DNA of 64,000 nt. Origin: Streptomyces radiopugnans (GTDB lineage: Bacteria > Actinomycetota > Actinomycetes > Streptomycetales > Streptomycetaceae). The stretch is taken from NCBI RefSeq assembly GCF_900110735.1, contig NZ_FOET01000011.1:124001-188000 (forward strand), read 5' to 3'. The translations under genes were made by a program, and so were the position numbers. The notes under the pieces are model-generated. The model was not told the origin of the DNA and searched no databases. It was given only the letters and a program-made list of their open reading frames with translations. Of this stretch, positions 57,316-64,000 are shown one piece after another (positions within the stretch are counted from its first letter, which is position 1; each line of letters starts with the position of its first letter).

Positions 57316-58110
57316 TCACCGCCCCCGGCCGGGGCGCTGGAGGCGGGCGACGAACTTGTAGCGGTCGCCGCGGTAGACCGAGCGCACCCACTCCACCGGC
57401 TCGCCCTCGGTGTCGCGCGAATGCCGGGAGAGCATCAGCATCGGCAGGCCGACGTCCGTGCCCAGCAGGCCCGCCTCGCGCGGGGTGGCCAGGGAGGTCT
57501 CGATGGTCTCCTCCGCCTCGGCGAGGTGGACGTCGTACACCTCGGCCAGGGCCGTGTAGAGGGAGGAGTACTTCACCAGGCTGCGGCGCAGGGCCGGGAA
57601 GCGCTTCTGCGACAGGTGCGTGGTCTCGATGGCCATCGGCTCGCCGCTGGCCAGCCGCAGCCGCTCGATCCGCAGGACGCGGTCCCCGGAGGGGATGTCC
57701 AGCAGCCCGGCGAGCCGGTCGTCGGCGGTGACGTAGCCGATGTCCAGCAACTGGGAGGTGGGCTCCAGGCCCTGGGCTCGCATGTCCTCGGTGTAGGAGG
57801 TGAGTTGGAGCGCCTGGGCGACCTTGGGCTTGGCCACGAAGGTGCCCTTGCCCTGGATGCGCTCCAGCCGCCCCTCGACCACCAGTTCCTGGAGCGCCTG
57901 GCGCACTGTGGTGCGGGAGGTGTCGAACTCGCCGGCGAGCGTGCGCTCCGGTGGGACCGGGGTGCCCGGGGGCATCGTCTCGGTCATCTCCAGCAGGTGG
58001 CGCTTGAGCCGGTAGTACTTGGGCACGCGCGCGGTGCGCCCGGCGCCGCCGCCCCCGGCGGAGCGGGCGCCCGCGCCGGCAGCGGTGTTCGTGGCCCCGT
58101 CGCTCTCCAT
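57316..58110 (-). CDS. dasR: DasR, GntR/HutC-type GlcNAc regulator
   Basis: A 264-residue GntR/HutC regulator. The winged helix is RVPKYYRLKRHLLEM...FDTSRTTVRQALQELV (about 30-95), and the effector domain includes ALQLTSYTEDMRAQGLEPTS and VEWVRSVYRGDRYKFVARL. From memory it matches Streptomyces DasR closely except for a variable Gly/Ala-rich N-terminus. DasR represses GlcNAc/chitobiose uptake and links nutrient state to development and antibiotics; phosphorylated glucosamine relieves binding. It diverges from dasA across two dre sites. GGAAGG RBS. Confidence 0.95.
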   Translation of the reverse strand: MESDGATNTAAGAGARSAGGGGAGRTARVPKYYRLKRHLLEMTETMPPGTPVPPERTLAGEFDTSRTTVRQALQELVVEGRLERIQGKGTFVAKPKVAQALQLTSYTEDMRAQGLEPTSQLLDIGYVTADDRLAGLLDIPSGDRVLRIERLRLASGEPMAIETTHLSQKRFPALRRSLVKYSSLYTALAEVYDVHLAEAEETIETSLATPREAGLLGTDVGLPMLMLSRHSRDTEGEPVEWVRSVYRGDRYKFVARLQRPGRGR

Positions 58111-58266
58111 CGCGCGCCTTCCCGACTCGTGTCGTGACTTCTCCAGTGCCGTCACCGGCTTCCTCCGTACGTAGCGGATCACATCGTGGCACGGCAGCCG
58201 TCCCCGGGGGCGTCCCGGCTCAGATGTCGGTCCGGTAACGGATGCGACCGCGAGCTTTATACACCG

Positions 58267-58295
58267 TTGACAGCGATATAGGTCTAGGCCAAGCT
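58267..58295 (+). promoter_or_regulatory. Candidate dasA promoter
   Basis: TTGACA (58267-58272), 17-bp spacer, CAAGCT (58290-58295). The first dre overlaps the spacer and -10, and the second covers the start region. Confidence 0.45.
58278..58293. promoter_or_regulatory. DasR-responsive element 1 (dre), partial
   Basis: ATAGGTCTAGGCCAAG keeps the GGTCTAG-CC core of the dre consensus ACTGGTCTAGACCAGT but diverges at its edges. Confidence 0.6.
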
Positions 58296-58301
58296 GCGGG
58301 C

Positions 58302-58317
58302 ACTGGTCTAAACCACT
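58302..58317. promoter_or_regulatory. DasR-responsive element 2 (dre), near-perfect
   Basis: ACTGGTCTAAACCACT matches the dre palindrome at all but two positions. It lies between dasR and dasA, 24 bp from dre 1. Confidence 0.85.
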
Positions 58318-58469
58318 ACAGGCCGGCCCAGCCCCACGGGCAGTACTCGTCGCACGCCGGCGCATCCCGCGCCGCCGTGCACACGAGGTACGGCAGAAGC
58401 GGCCATCCGGCGGGAGCGGAGATCCCGAGCGGTGGGCGGGGGATTTCCGGCATCCCGAAGGAGAAGCAC

Positions 58470-59768
58470 GTGAAGCGCAAGCTCGTAGCGGCGATCGGCG
58501 CCGTGGCGATGACGACCGGTCTCGTCGCCTGCGGCGGGGGCGGCGAGGACAACTCCTCCAAGGATCCCAAGGAGCGGAACGAGACGCTCACCGTCTGGCT
58601 GATGAACGACGCCCAGAGCACCTGGCCCGAGCTGGTCGAGGACGTCAACGCCCAGTTCAAGAAGAAGTACCCGAAGGTCAAGGTCAAGGTCCAGTACCAG
58701 CAGTGGGGCGACAAGGCCAAGAAGCTCGACGCGGCGCTGGGCGGTGACAAGTTCCCCGACGTGGTCGAGCTCGGCAACACCGAGACCATGACCTACATCC
58801 TCAACGGGGCCCTCGCCGAGATCGACCCGGAGCAGTACGACAACTCCGACACCTGGATCCAGGGACTGAAGGACACCTGCTCCTTCGAGGGCAAGCTCTA
58901 CTGCGTCCCCTACTACGCCGGGGCGCGCGTCGCGATCTTCAACCAGGAGATGTTCGACAAGGGCGCGGGGACCAAGGAACTGCCGCAGACCGAGGACGAG
59001 CTGAAGAAGGCGCTGGACGAGGTCGCGAAGGAGTACGGCGACGACAAGGCCTTCTCCTCCCTCTACCTGCCCGGCCGCTACTGGTACGCCGCCATGTCCT
59101 ACGTCGCCGCGTACGGCGGGCAGATCGCCGAGTACGACGAGGGCAAGGGCGAGTGGAAGGCCACCCTGAGCACCCCCGAGGCGCGCAAGGGCATCCAGCA
59201 CTTCATCGACCTGGTCAAGGAGTACAACAACGGCGACCGGACCAAGGACGAGCAGGACCACGCCAATGTGATGGCCAACGAGAAGGCCGCGCTGATCTAC
59301 GGCAACGGGTGGGAGGCCGGCAGCGTCGTCGAGGGCGAGAACGGCAACCCGGAGCTGGAGGGCAAGATCGCCACCGCCGGAATGCCCGGCCCCAACGGCA
59401 AGGCGCTGCCGTCCTTCATCGGCGGCTCCGACCTCGCGGTGGTCCAGAAGTCCGAGGTCCAGGACCTGGCCAAGGACTGGGTCTCGATGTTCACCAGCGA
59501 GAAGTCGATGGAGGTCCTGGCCTCCAAGAACATCCTGCCGAACAACACCAAGCAGCTCGAGCCGCTGAAGGACAAGCCCGAGACCGCCCCGATCGCCAAC
59601 GCGGTCCCGGACGCCTGGTTCACCCCGATCGCCCCCGGCTGGACCGCGATCGAGAGCCAGAACGTGCTGGAGAACATGCTGCTGGAGGTCCTCAAGGGCA
59701 CCTCGGTGGCCGACGCCACCGAGAGGGCCGACAAGAAGATCGACGAACTGATCAACAACGAGGCCTGA
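58470..59768 (+). CDS. dasA: DasA, chitobiose-binding lipoprotein
   Basis: A 432-residue ABC solute-binding lipoprotein. The signal peptide ends in lipobox LVAC (GAVAMTTGLVACGGGG). The mature part shows the family-1 sugar-binding fold (LTVWLMNDAQSTWPELVEDV, KFPDVVELGNTETMTYI, LYCVPYYAGARVAIFNQEMF). Position next to dasR and order dasABC identify it as the N,N'-diacetylchitobiose receptor. GTG start with GAAGGAG at 6-nt spacing. Confidence 0.93.
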   Translation: MKRKLVAAIGAVAMTTGLVACGGGGEDNSSKDPKERNETLTVWLMNDAQSTWPELVEDVNAQFKKKYPKVKVKVQYQQWGDKAKKLDAALGGDKFPDVVELGNTETMTYILNGALAEIDPEQYDNSDTWIQGLKDTCSFEGKLYCVPYYAGARVAIFNQEMFDKGAGTKELPQTEDELKKALDEVAKEYGDDKAFSSLYLPGRYWYAAMSYVAAYGGQIAEYDEGKGEWKATLSTPEARKGIQHFIDLVKEYNNGDRTKDEQDHANVMANEKAALIYGNGWEAGSVVEGENGNPELEGKIATAGMPGPNGKALPSFIGGSDLAVVQKSEVQDLAKDWVSMFTSEKSMEVLASKNILPNNTKQLEPLKDKPETAPIANAVPDAWFTPIAPGWTAIESQNVLENMLLEVLKGTSVADATERADKKIDELINNEA

Positions 59769-59774
59769 GAACGT

Positions 59775-59850
59775 GCCGGAAGGCCCCTCGACCCCGGGGC
59801 CTTCCGGCGCATTCCGCGGAGGGCGGAGGACGCCCTCGCATCCTCCGCCC
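59775..59850 (+). terminator. Two tandem hairpins between dasA and dasB
   Basis: A 13-bp stem (59775-59787 with 59796-59808) and a 10-bp stem (59821-59830 with 59841-59850) fill the dasA-dasB gap. They probably terminate or process most transcripts so that dasA mRNA exceeds dasBC. Confidence 0.6.
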
Positions 59851-59889
59851 CCGCCCTTCGGTGAAGAGAACGAACGGAAGGCCAGCGCC

Positions 59890-60894
59890 GTGACCGCCGC
59901 CGACACCAAAGCCGCCGATCCGCCGGCGGCCGTACCGCACCGTCCCGGGCCGAAGCCGCCCCGGCCGTCCCGCCCCTCCCCGGGCCGTCCGCGAAGCGGG
60001 CGGGGCAAGAGCGCGAGACTGCCGTACCTGCTGATCGCCCCGGCGATCGTCGCGGTCGGCGCCGTCTTCGCCTACCCGCTGGTGAAGACGGTGATCATGT
60101 CCTTCCAGGACATGCGCCGCGCGCACCTGTGGGGCGGCACCACCCCGCCGTGGGTGGGCTTCGAGCAGTTCACCAACATCCTGGGCGACCCCCACTTCTG
60201 GGCGGTCACCGTCCGCACCGTGCTGTTCATGGTGGTCTGCGTGACGGCGACCATGGGGCTGGGACTGGGGCTGGCCCTGCTGATGCAGCGCCTGTCCACC
60301 TGGGTGCGGCTGCTGCTGACCGGGGCCCTGGTGGCCGCCTGGTCGATGCCGCTGCTGGTGGCCACCTCGATCTTCCGCTGGCTGTCGGACTCCGACTACG
60401 GCGTGGTCAACAACCTGCTGAGCAGACTGCCCGGAGTGGACTTCCAGGGCCACAACTGGTTCCTCGAACCCTGGCAGGGCTTCACCGTCATCGGCGCGGT
60501 GGTCGTGTGGGGGGCGATCCCGTTCGTGGTGATCACCCTGTACGCCGCGCTCACCCAGGTGCCCGCGGAACTGGAGGAGGCGGCCCGGCTCGACGGCGCC
60601 AACGCCCTCGGGGTCTTCCGCCACGTGGTCTTCCCGGTGATCAAGCCGGTCTTCCAGATGGTGACCACCCTCTCGGTGATCTGGGACTTCAACGTCTTCG
60701 GCCAGATCTTCCTGATGCGCGCCAACAAGCCGGAGCCCGAGTACGAGCTGCTGGGCCTGTACTCGTTCAGCAAGGCGTTCGAGAGCGCCTCGTTCAGCCA
60801 GGGCACGGCGATCGCGCTCATCACCGTGCTGCTGCTCTCCGGCGTGGCCGTGTACTACCTGCGTCAGCTGATGAAGACAGGAGAGGTCGAGTGA
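59890..60894 (+). CDS. dasB: DasB, sugar ABC transporter permease
   Basis: A 334-residue MalF-type permease: disordered Pro-rich N-terminus, then six transmembrane helices and the EAA loop EEAARLDGANALGVFRHVVF. It pairs with DasC; the ATPase (MsiK in Streptomyces) is encoded elsewhere. The GTG at 59890 follows GGAAGG. Its stop overlaps dasC by 4 bases. Confidence 0.92.
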   Translation: MTAADTKAADPPAAVPHRPGPKPPRPSRPSPGRPRSGRGKSARLPYLLIAPAIVAVGAVFAYPLVKTVIMSFQDMRRAHLWGGTTPPWVGFEQFTNILGDPHFWAVTVRTVLFMVVCVTATMGLGLGLALLMQRLSTWVRLLLTGALVAAWSMPLLVATSIFRWLSDSDYGVVNNLLSRLPGVDFQGHNWFLEPWQGFTVIGAVVVWGAIPFVVITLYAALTQVPAELEEAARLDGANALGVFRHVVFPVIKPVFQMVTTLSVIWDFNVFGQIFLMRANKPEPEYELLGLYSFSKAFESASFSQGTAIALITVLLLSGVAVYYLRQLMKTGEVE

Positions 60895-61802
60895 GCACCT
60901 CAACCCCGCCCGCCACCACGCCCGTGGCGGCTCCCGAGGCGGCCACCGGCGACGACTCGGCGTACGAACTGCGCCCGGACCGGGGGCGCAGCCGCCTGCT
61001 GTACGACGTACTGGGCCTGTGCGCCTTCGCGGTGATGGCCTTCCCGGTCTACTGGCTGGTCCTCAGCGCCTTCCGGCCCAACCGCGAGATCCGCAGCTAC
61101 GACCAGACGCTGTGGCCCTCCTCCTTCACCCTCGACAACTTCGTCCGCGCCACCGAGTCCCCGAACTTCTGGACCGCCATCCAGAGCAGCCTGATCATCT
61201 GCGGCACCTCGGTGGCCGGCGCCATCTTCATCGGCACCATCGCGGCGTTCGCCATCGGCCGCTTCGACTTCTACGGCCGCAAGCCGTTCATGACGGTCCT
61301 CATCCTCGTCCAGCTGCTGCCGCCGACCGCGATGCTCATCCCCATCTACATCCAGCTCAACAACCTGGGCGCGCTCAACGAGTACTGGGGCGTGATCGTC
61401 GTCTACACGGTCTCGGTGCTGCCCTTCGCCACCTGGATGATCCGCGGCTTCGTGATCAACGTGCCCAAGGAGCTGGAGGAGGCCGCGATGGTGGACGGCT
61501 GCACCCGGATGGGCGCCTTCTGGCGGGTCATCTTCCCGCTGGTCGCCCCGGGTCTCGCGGCGGCGTCCATCTTCGCCCTGGTGACCGCGTGGAACGAGTA
61601 CCTGTTCGCGTACATCCTGCTGCAGGACAACGACAAGTACACGCTCAACGTGTGGCTGATGAACTTCACCACCGACCGCGGCACGGACTACGGCGCCCTG
61701 ATGGCGGGTTCCGTCCTCATCGCACTCCCCGTGGTGATCTTCTTCATGCTCCTCCAGAAGAAGATGGCCACGGGCCTCACCTCCGGCGCAGTGAAGGGAT
61801 GA
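60891..61802 (+). CDS. dasC: DasC, sugar ABC transporter permease
   Basis: A 303-residue MalG-type permease with six helices and EAA loop EEAAMVDGCTRMGAFWRVIF. GTG start overlapping dasB (GTGA), with AGGAGAGG as RBS. No ATPase gene is present in the operon, consistent with use of a shared MsiK-type ATPase. Confidence 0.92.
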   Translation: MSTSTPPATTPVAAPEAATGDDSAYELRPDRGRSRLLYDVLGLCAFAVMAFPVYWLVLSAFRPNREIRSYDQTLWPSSFTLDNFVRATESPNFWTAIQSSLIICGTSVAGAIFIGTIAAFAIGRFDFYGRKPFMTVLILVQLLPPTAMLIPIYIQLNNLGALNEYWGVIVVYTVSVLPFATWMIRGFVINVPKELEEAAMVDGCTRMGAFWRVIFPLVAPGLAAASIFALVTAWNEYLFAYILLQDNDKYTLNVWLMNFTTDRGTDYGALMAGSVLIALPVVIFFMLLQKKMATGLTSGAVKG

Positions 61803-61812
61803 CGTCGCTCCC

Positions 61813-63357
61813 ATGACGACTCTCACCGGCACCACCGGCAGCACCCTGGTCCGCAACGCCCTGGCCGTCCTCCAGCCGGGCTTCACCGGCACCACCGCGC
61901 CCGGCTGGCTGCTGCGCCGGCTGGACGAGGGGCTCGCCGCGGTGGGCCTGTTCGGCCGCAACATCACATCTCCCGCGCAGCTGGCCGCGCTCACCGCCCA
62001 GCTGCGCGGTGTCCGCCCCGACGTACTGGTGGCCATCGACGAGGAGGGCGGCGACGTCACCCGGCTGGAGGCGCGCACGGGGTCGTCCTTCCCCGGCAAC
62101 CACGCCCTGGGCACGGTCGACGACACCGCGCTGACCCGCGCCGTCGCCCGCGAACTGGGGCGCAGGCTCGCCGAGTGCGGGGTCAACCTCAACTGGGCGC
62201 CCTCGGCCGACGTCAACTCCAACCCCGACAACCCGGTCATCGGCGTCCGCTCCTTCGGCTCCGCACCGGACCTGGTGGCCCGGCACACCGCCGCCTGGGT
62301 CGAGGGGCTGCAGTCCGCCGGAGTCGCCGCCTGCACCAAGCACTTCCCCGGGCACGGCGACACCAGCGTGGACTCCCACCACGCCCTGCCGCGCATCGAC
62401 GCCGACCTGGCCACACTCGCGGAGCGCGAGCTCGTCCCGTTCCGGGCGGCGGTCGCCGCGGGCAGCAAGTGCGTGATGAGCGCGCACATCCTGCTGCCCG
62501 CCCTGGACCCGGCGCTTCCGGGGACGCTCAGCCCCGCCGCCCTGACCGGCCTGCTGCGCGCGCCCCGGAGCGAGGGCGGGCTCGGCTTCGAGGGCCTGAT
62601 CGTCACCGACGGCATGGAGATGCGGGCCATCGCGGGGACCTACGGCATCGAGCGCGGCAGCGTCCTGGCCGTCGCCGCGGGCGCGGACGCCCTCTGCGTC
62701 GGCGGGGGACTGGCCGACGAGGAGACCGTGCTGCGCCTGCGCGACGCCCTGGTGCGCGCCGTGGTCGAGGGCGAGCTGTCCGAGGAACGGCTCGCCGACG
62801 CCGCCGACCGGGTCCGCGCCCTGGCCCGCTGGACCGCCGAGGCGTCCGCCCGCGCCGGGGAGGCGACGCCCGCCGATCCCCGGGTCGGGCTGGAGGCCGC
62901 CCGCCGCGCGCTGAAGGTCACCGTCCGGCGGGACCACACGCCCCTGACCGGACCGCCGTACGTCGCCGCCTTCACACCCGTGGCCAACATCGCCGTCGGC
63001 GACGAGACGCCCTGGGGCCTCGCCGCCGAACTGGCGGAACTGCTCCCGGGCACCGCGACCGGCTCCTGGAACCGCGAGCGGGCCGAACGGGCGGGGCAGG
63101 GCGGACCGGCCGCACAGGTGCTGGAGGAGGCGGCCGGCCGTAGGATCGTCGCAGTGGTACGCGACGTCCACCGGCACCCCTGGATGGCGGACGCCCTGGA
63201 CGCCCTGCTCACCGCCCGGCCGGACACGGTCGTGGTCGAGATGGGCCTGCCCCAGGCACCGCCTTCCGGAGCACTCCACATCGCGACCCACGGCGCCGCC
63301 CGCGTCTGCGGACGGGCCGCCGCGGAGGTCATCGCCGGCCGGGGAACCGACGGCTGA
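61813..63357 (+). CDS. GH3 beta-N-acetylglucosaminidase
   Basis: A 514-residue glycoside hydrolase family 3 enzyme of the NagZ group. The signature loop CTKHFPGHGDTSVDSHHALP (His/Asp acid-base) and the nucleophile Asp in VTDGMEMRAI are present. A C-terminal domain of about 130 residues extends beyond single-domain NagZ. No signal peptide, so it acts inside the cell, splitting imported chitobiose to GlcNAc. It lies 10 bp after dasC. Confidence 0.9.
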   Translation: MTTLTGTTGSTLVRNALAVLQPGFTGTTAPGWLLRRLDEGLAAVGLFGRNITSPAQLAALTAQLRGVRPDVLVAIDEEGGDVTRLEARTGSSFPGNHALGTVDDTALTRAVARELGRRLAECGVNLNWAPSADVNSNPDNPVIGVRSFGSAPDLVARHTAAWVEGLQSAGVAACTKHFPGHGDTSVDSHHALPRIDADLATLAERELVPFRAAVAAGSKCVMSAHILLPALDPALPGTLSPAALTGLLRAPRSEGGLGFEGLIVTDGMEMRAIAGTYGIERGSVLAVAAGADALCVGGGLADEETVLRLRDALVRAVVEGELSEERLADAADRVRALARWTAEASARAGEATPADPRVGLEAARRALKVTVRRDHTPLTGPPYVAAFTPVANIAVGDETPWGLAAELAELLPGTATGSWNRERAERAGQGGPAAQVLEEAAGRRIVAVVRDVHRHPWMADALDALLTARPDTVVVEMGLPQAPPSGALHIATHGAARVCGRAAAEVIAGRGTDG

Positions 63358-63401
63358 GCTCCGTGGACCGTACGCACCACAGACAACGGGAGGCCCCCAG
63401 C

Positions 63402-64000
63402 ATGTCCGCCACGACCCCGGCCGCGACCCCCGCACCGCACGGTGAGCGGCCGGGCCGGATCATGTCCGGCGAGATGGCCGAGCAGCCCGCCGTGCTCCGG
63501 CGGATCCTCGACGAGGGCGCGCCCGGGATCCGCGAGACCGCCGAACGCATCGCGGCGCGCGGACCCCGCTTCGTGCTGCTCACCGCGCGCGGCACCTCCG
63601 ACAACGCCGCCCTCTACGCGAAGTACCTGCTGGAGATCCAGCTGGGCAAACCCTGCGGCCTCACCTCCATGTCCACCACCACCGCCTACGGGGCCCGGCA
63701 GGACCTCACCGACTGCCTGGTCATCGCCGTCAGCCAGTCCGGCGGCTCCCCCGACCTGGTCGCCTCCACCCGGGCGGCGCGCGAGGCGGGAGCCGTCACC
63801 CTGGCGGTGACCAACAACCCCGGCTCCCCGCTGGCCGAGGCCGCCGAGTTCCACATCGACATCCTGGCCGGCCCGGAGAGGGCGCTGCCCGCGACCAAGA
63901 CCTACACCGCCGAACTGCTGTCCCTGTACCTCCTGGTCGAGGGCCTGCGGGCCGCCGGCGGTGACGGGGGTGCCGGGAGCACCGGGGGCATCGCGGGCGG
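63402..64000 (+). CDS. SIS-domain glucosamine-6-phosphate deaminase/isomerase, 5' part
   Basis: The first 199 codons of a SIS-domain protein that runs off the window end. Sugar-phosphate motifs are LTARGTSDNAALYAKYLLE, TTTAYGARQDL and AVSQSGGSPDLVAST, then ALPATKTYTAELLSLYLLVE. It lacks the N-terminal glutaminase of GlmS. Position after the das genes fits NagB2-type deamination of GlcN6P to fructose-6-P; AgaS/FrlB-type activity is possible. GGGAGG (63388-63393) RBS. Confidence 0.85.
   Translation, partial: MSATTPAATPAPHGERPGRIMSGEMAEQPAVLRRILDEGAPGIRETAERIAARGPRFVLLTARGTSDNAALYAKYLLEIQLGKPCGLTSMSTTTAYGARQDLTDCLVIAVSQSGGSPDLVASTRAAREAGAVTLAVTNNPGSPLAEAAEFHIDILAGPERALPATKTYTAELLSLYLLVEGLRAAGGDGGAGSTGGIAG

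Noticed and set aside
1..64000. CRISPR arrays, insertion sequences, prophage or attachment sites
   Set aside because: No regularly spaced repeats, transposase or integrase motifs, or tRNA-associated direct repeats were found; the two tRNA copies are whole genes with promoters and terminators.

Overview
The window is about 64 kb of very GC-rich DNA (more than 70% GC by eye) with strong G/C third-position bias, frequent GTG starts and many leaderless genes. This points to an actinomycete, and the gene order (adnA/adnB-nudC-mrx1-uvrD2-whiB7, catR-kat, sigR-rsrA, nrdAB with a B12 riboswitch, dasR-dasABC) indicates a Streptomyces-type core chromosome. I see no insertion sequence, prophage, CRISPR array or integron.

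Layout. 1-6.1 kb: the 3' end of moeZ, a minus-strand HTH/TOBE-modA-modB operon with no modC, a large fusion of a pseudokinase and a flippase-like membrane domain, and an alkyltransferase-like protein. 6.2-18.3 kb: a DNA-repair block of three UvrD-type helicases (AdnA, AdnB, UvrD2), with a lipoprotein gene between adnA and adnB, plus nudC and a convergent mycoredoxin driven by a SigR-type promoter. 18.3-19.6 kb: the whiB7/wblC resistance regulator behind a long leader with a leaderless uORF, a 105-codon ORF, competing hairpins and an intrinsic terminator. 19.8-23.2 kb: an ABC1 kinase, a degenerate E1/ThiF-like protein and a YgjP-type metallopeptidase. 23.3-26.4 kb: a TerD-AIM24 fusion followed by two more AIM24 proteins. 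26.5-35.6 kb: NUDIX, zincin-like protein, epimerase-like protein, moaE, YlbL-type PDZ/Lon protease, PPA1309-like and UPF0182 proteins. 35.7-37.8 kb: two identical initiator tRNA genes flanking a Sel1/TPR repeat gene. 38-45 kb: Fur-type regulator and catalase with a shared operator, CBS protein, hisN, TetR, rsgA-aroA and an M50 protease. 45.9-50.8 kb: HMCES/YedK, a hydrolase, sigR-rsrA, a TPR protein and peptide deformylase. 51-56 kb: two secreted proteins, then class I ribonucleotide reductase nrdAB under NrdR boxes and a cobalamin riboswitch. 56.3-64 kb: GNAT, DUF3311, then dasR diverging from dasABC, a GH3 N-acetylglucosaminidase and a SIS-domain sugar-phosphate enzyme cut by the window end.

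Themes. Stress response dominates: thiol-oxidative stress (sigR-rsrA and a matching GGAAT-N18-GTT promoter at mrx1), peroxide (catalase), double-strand break repair (AdnAB, UvrD2, HMCES) and ribosome-targeting antibiotics (whiB7). A second theme is nutrient control: chitobiose/GlcNAc uptake under DasR and deoxynucleotide supply under B12 and NrdR.

The most interesting regions are regulatory: the whiB7 leader and the nrdA 5' region. The most interesting proteins are the pseudokinase/flippase fusion, the TerD-AIM24 trio and the E1-like/ABC1 pair. All calls were made by reading the sequence; no database search or folding program was run.
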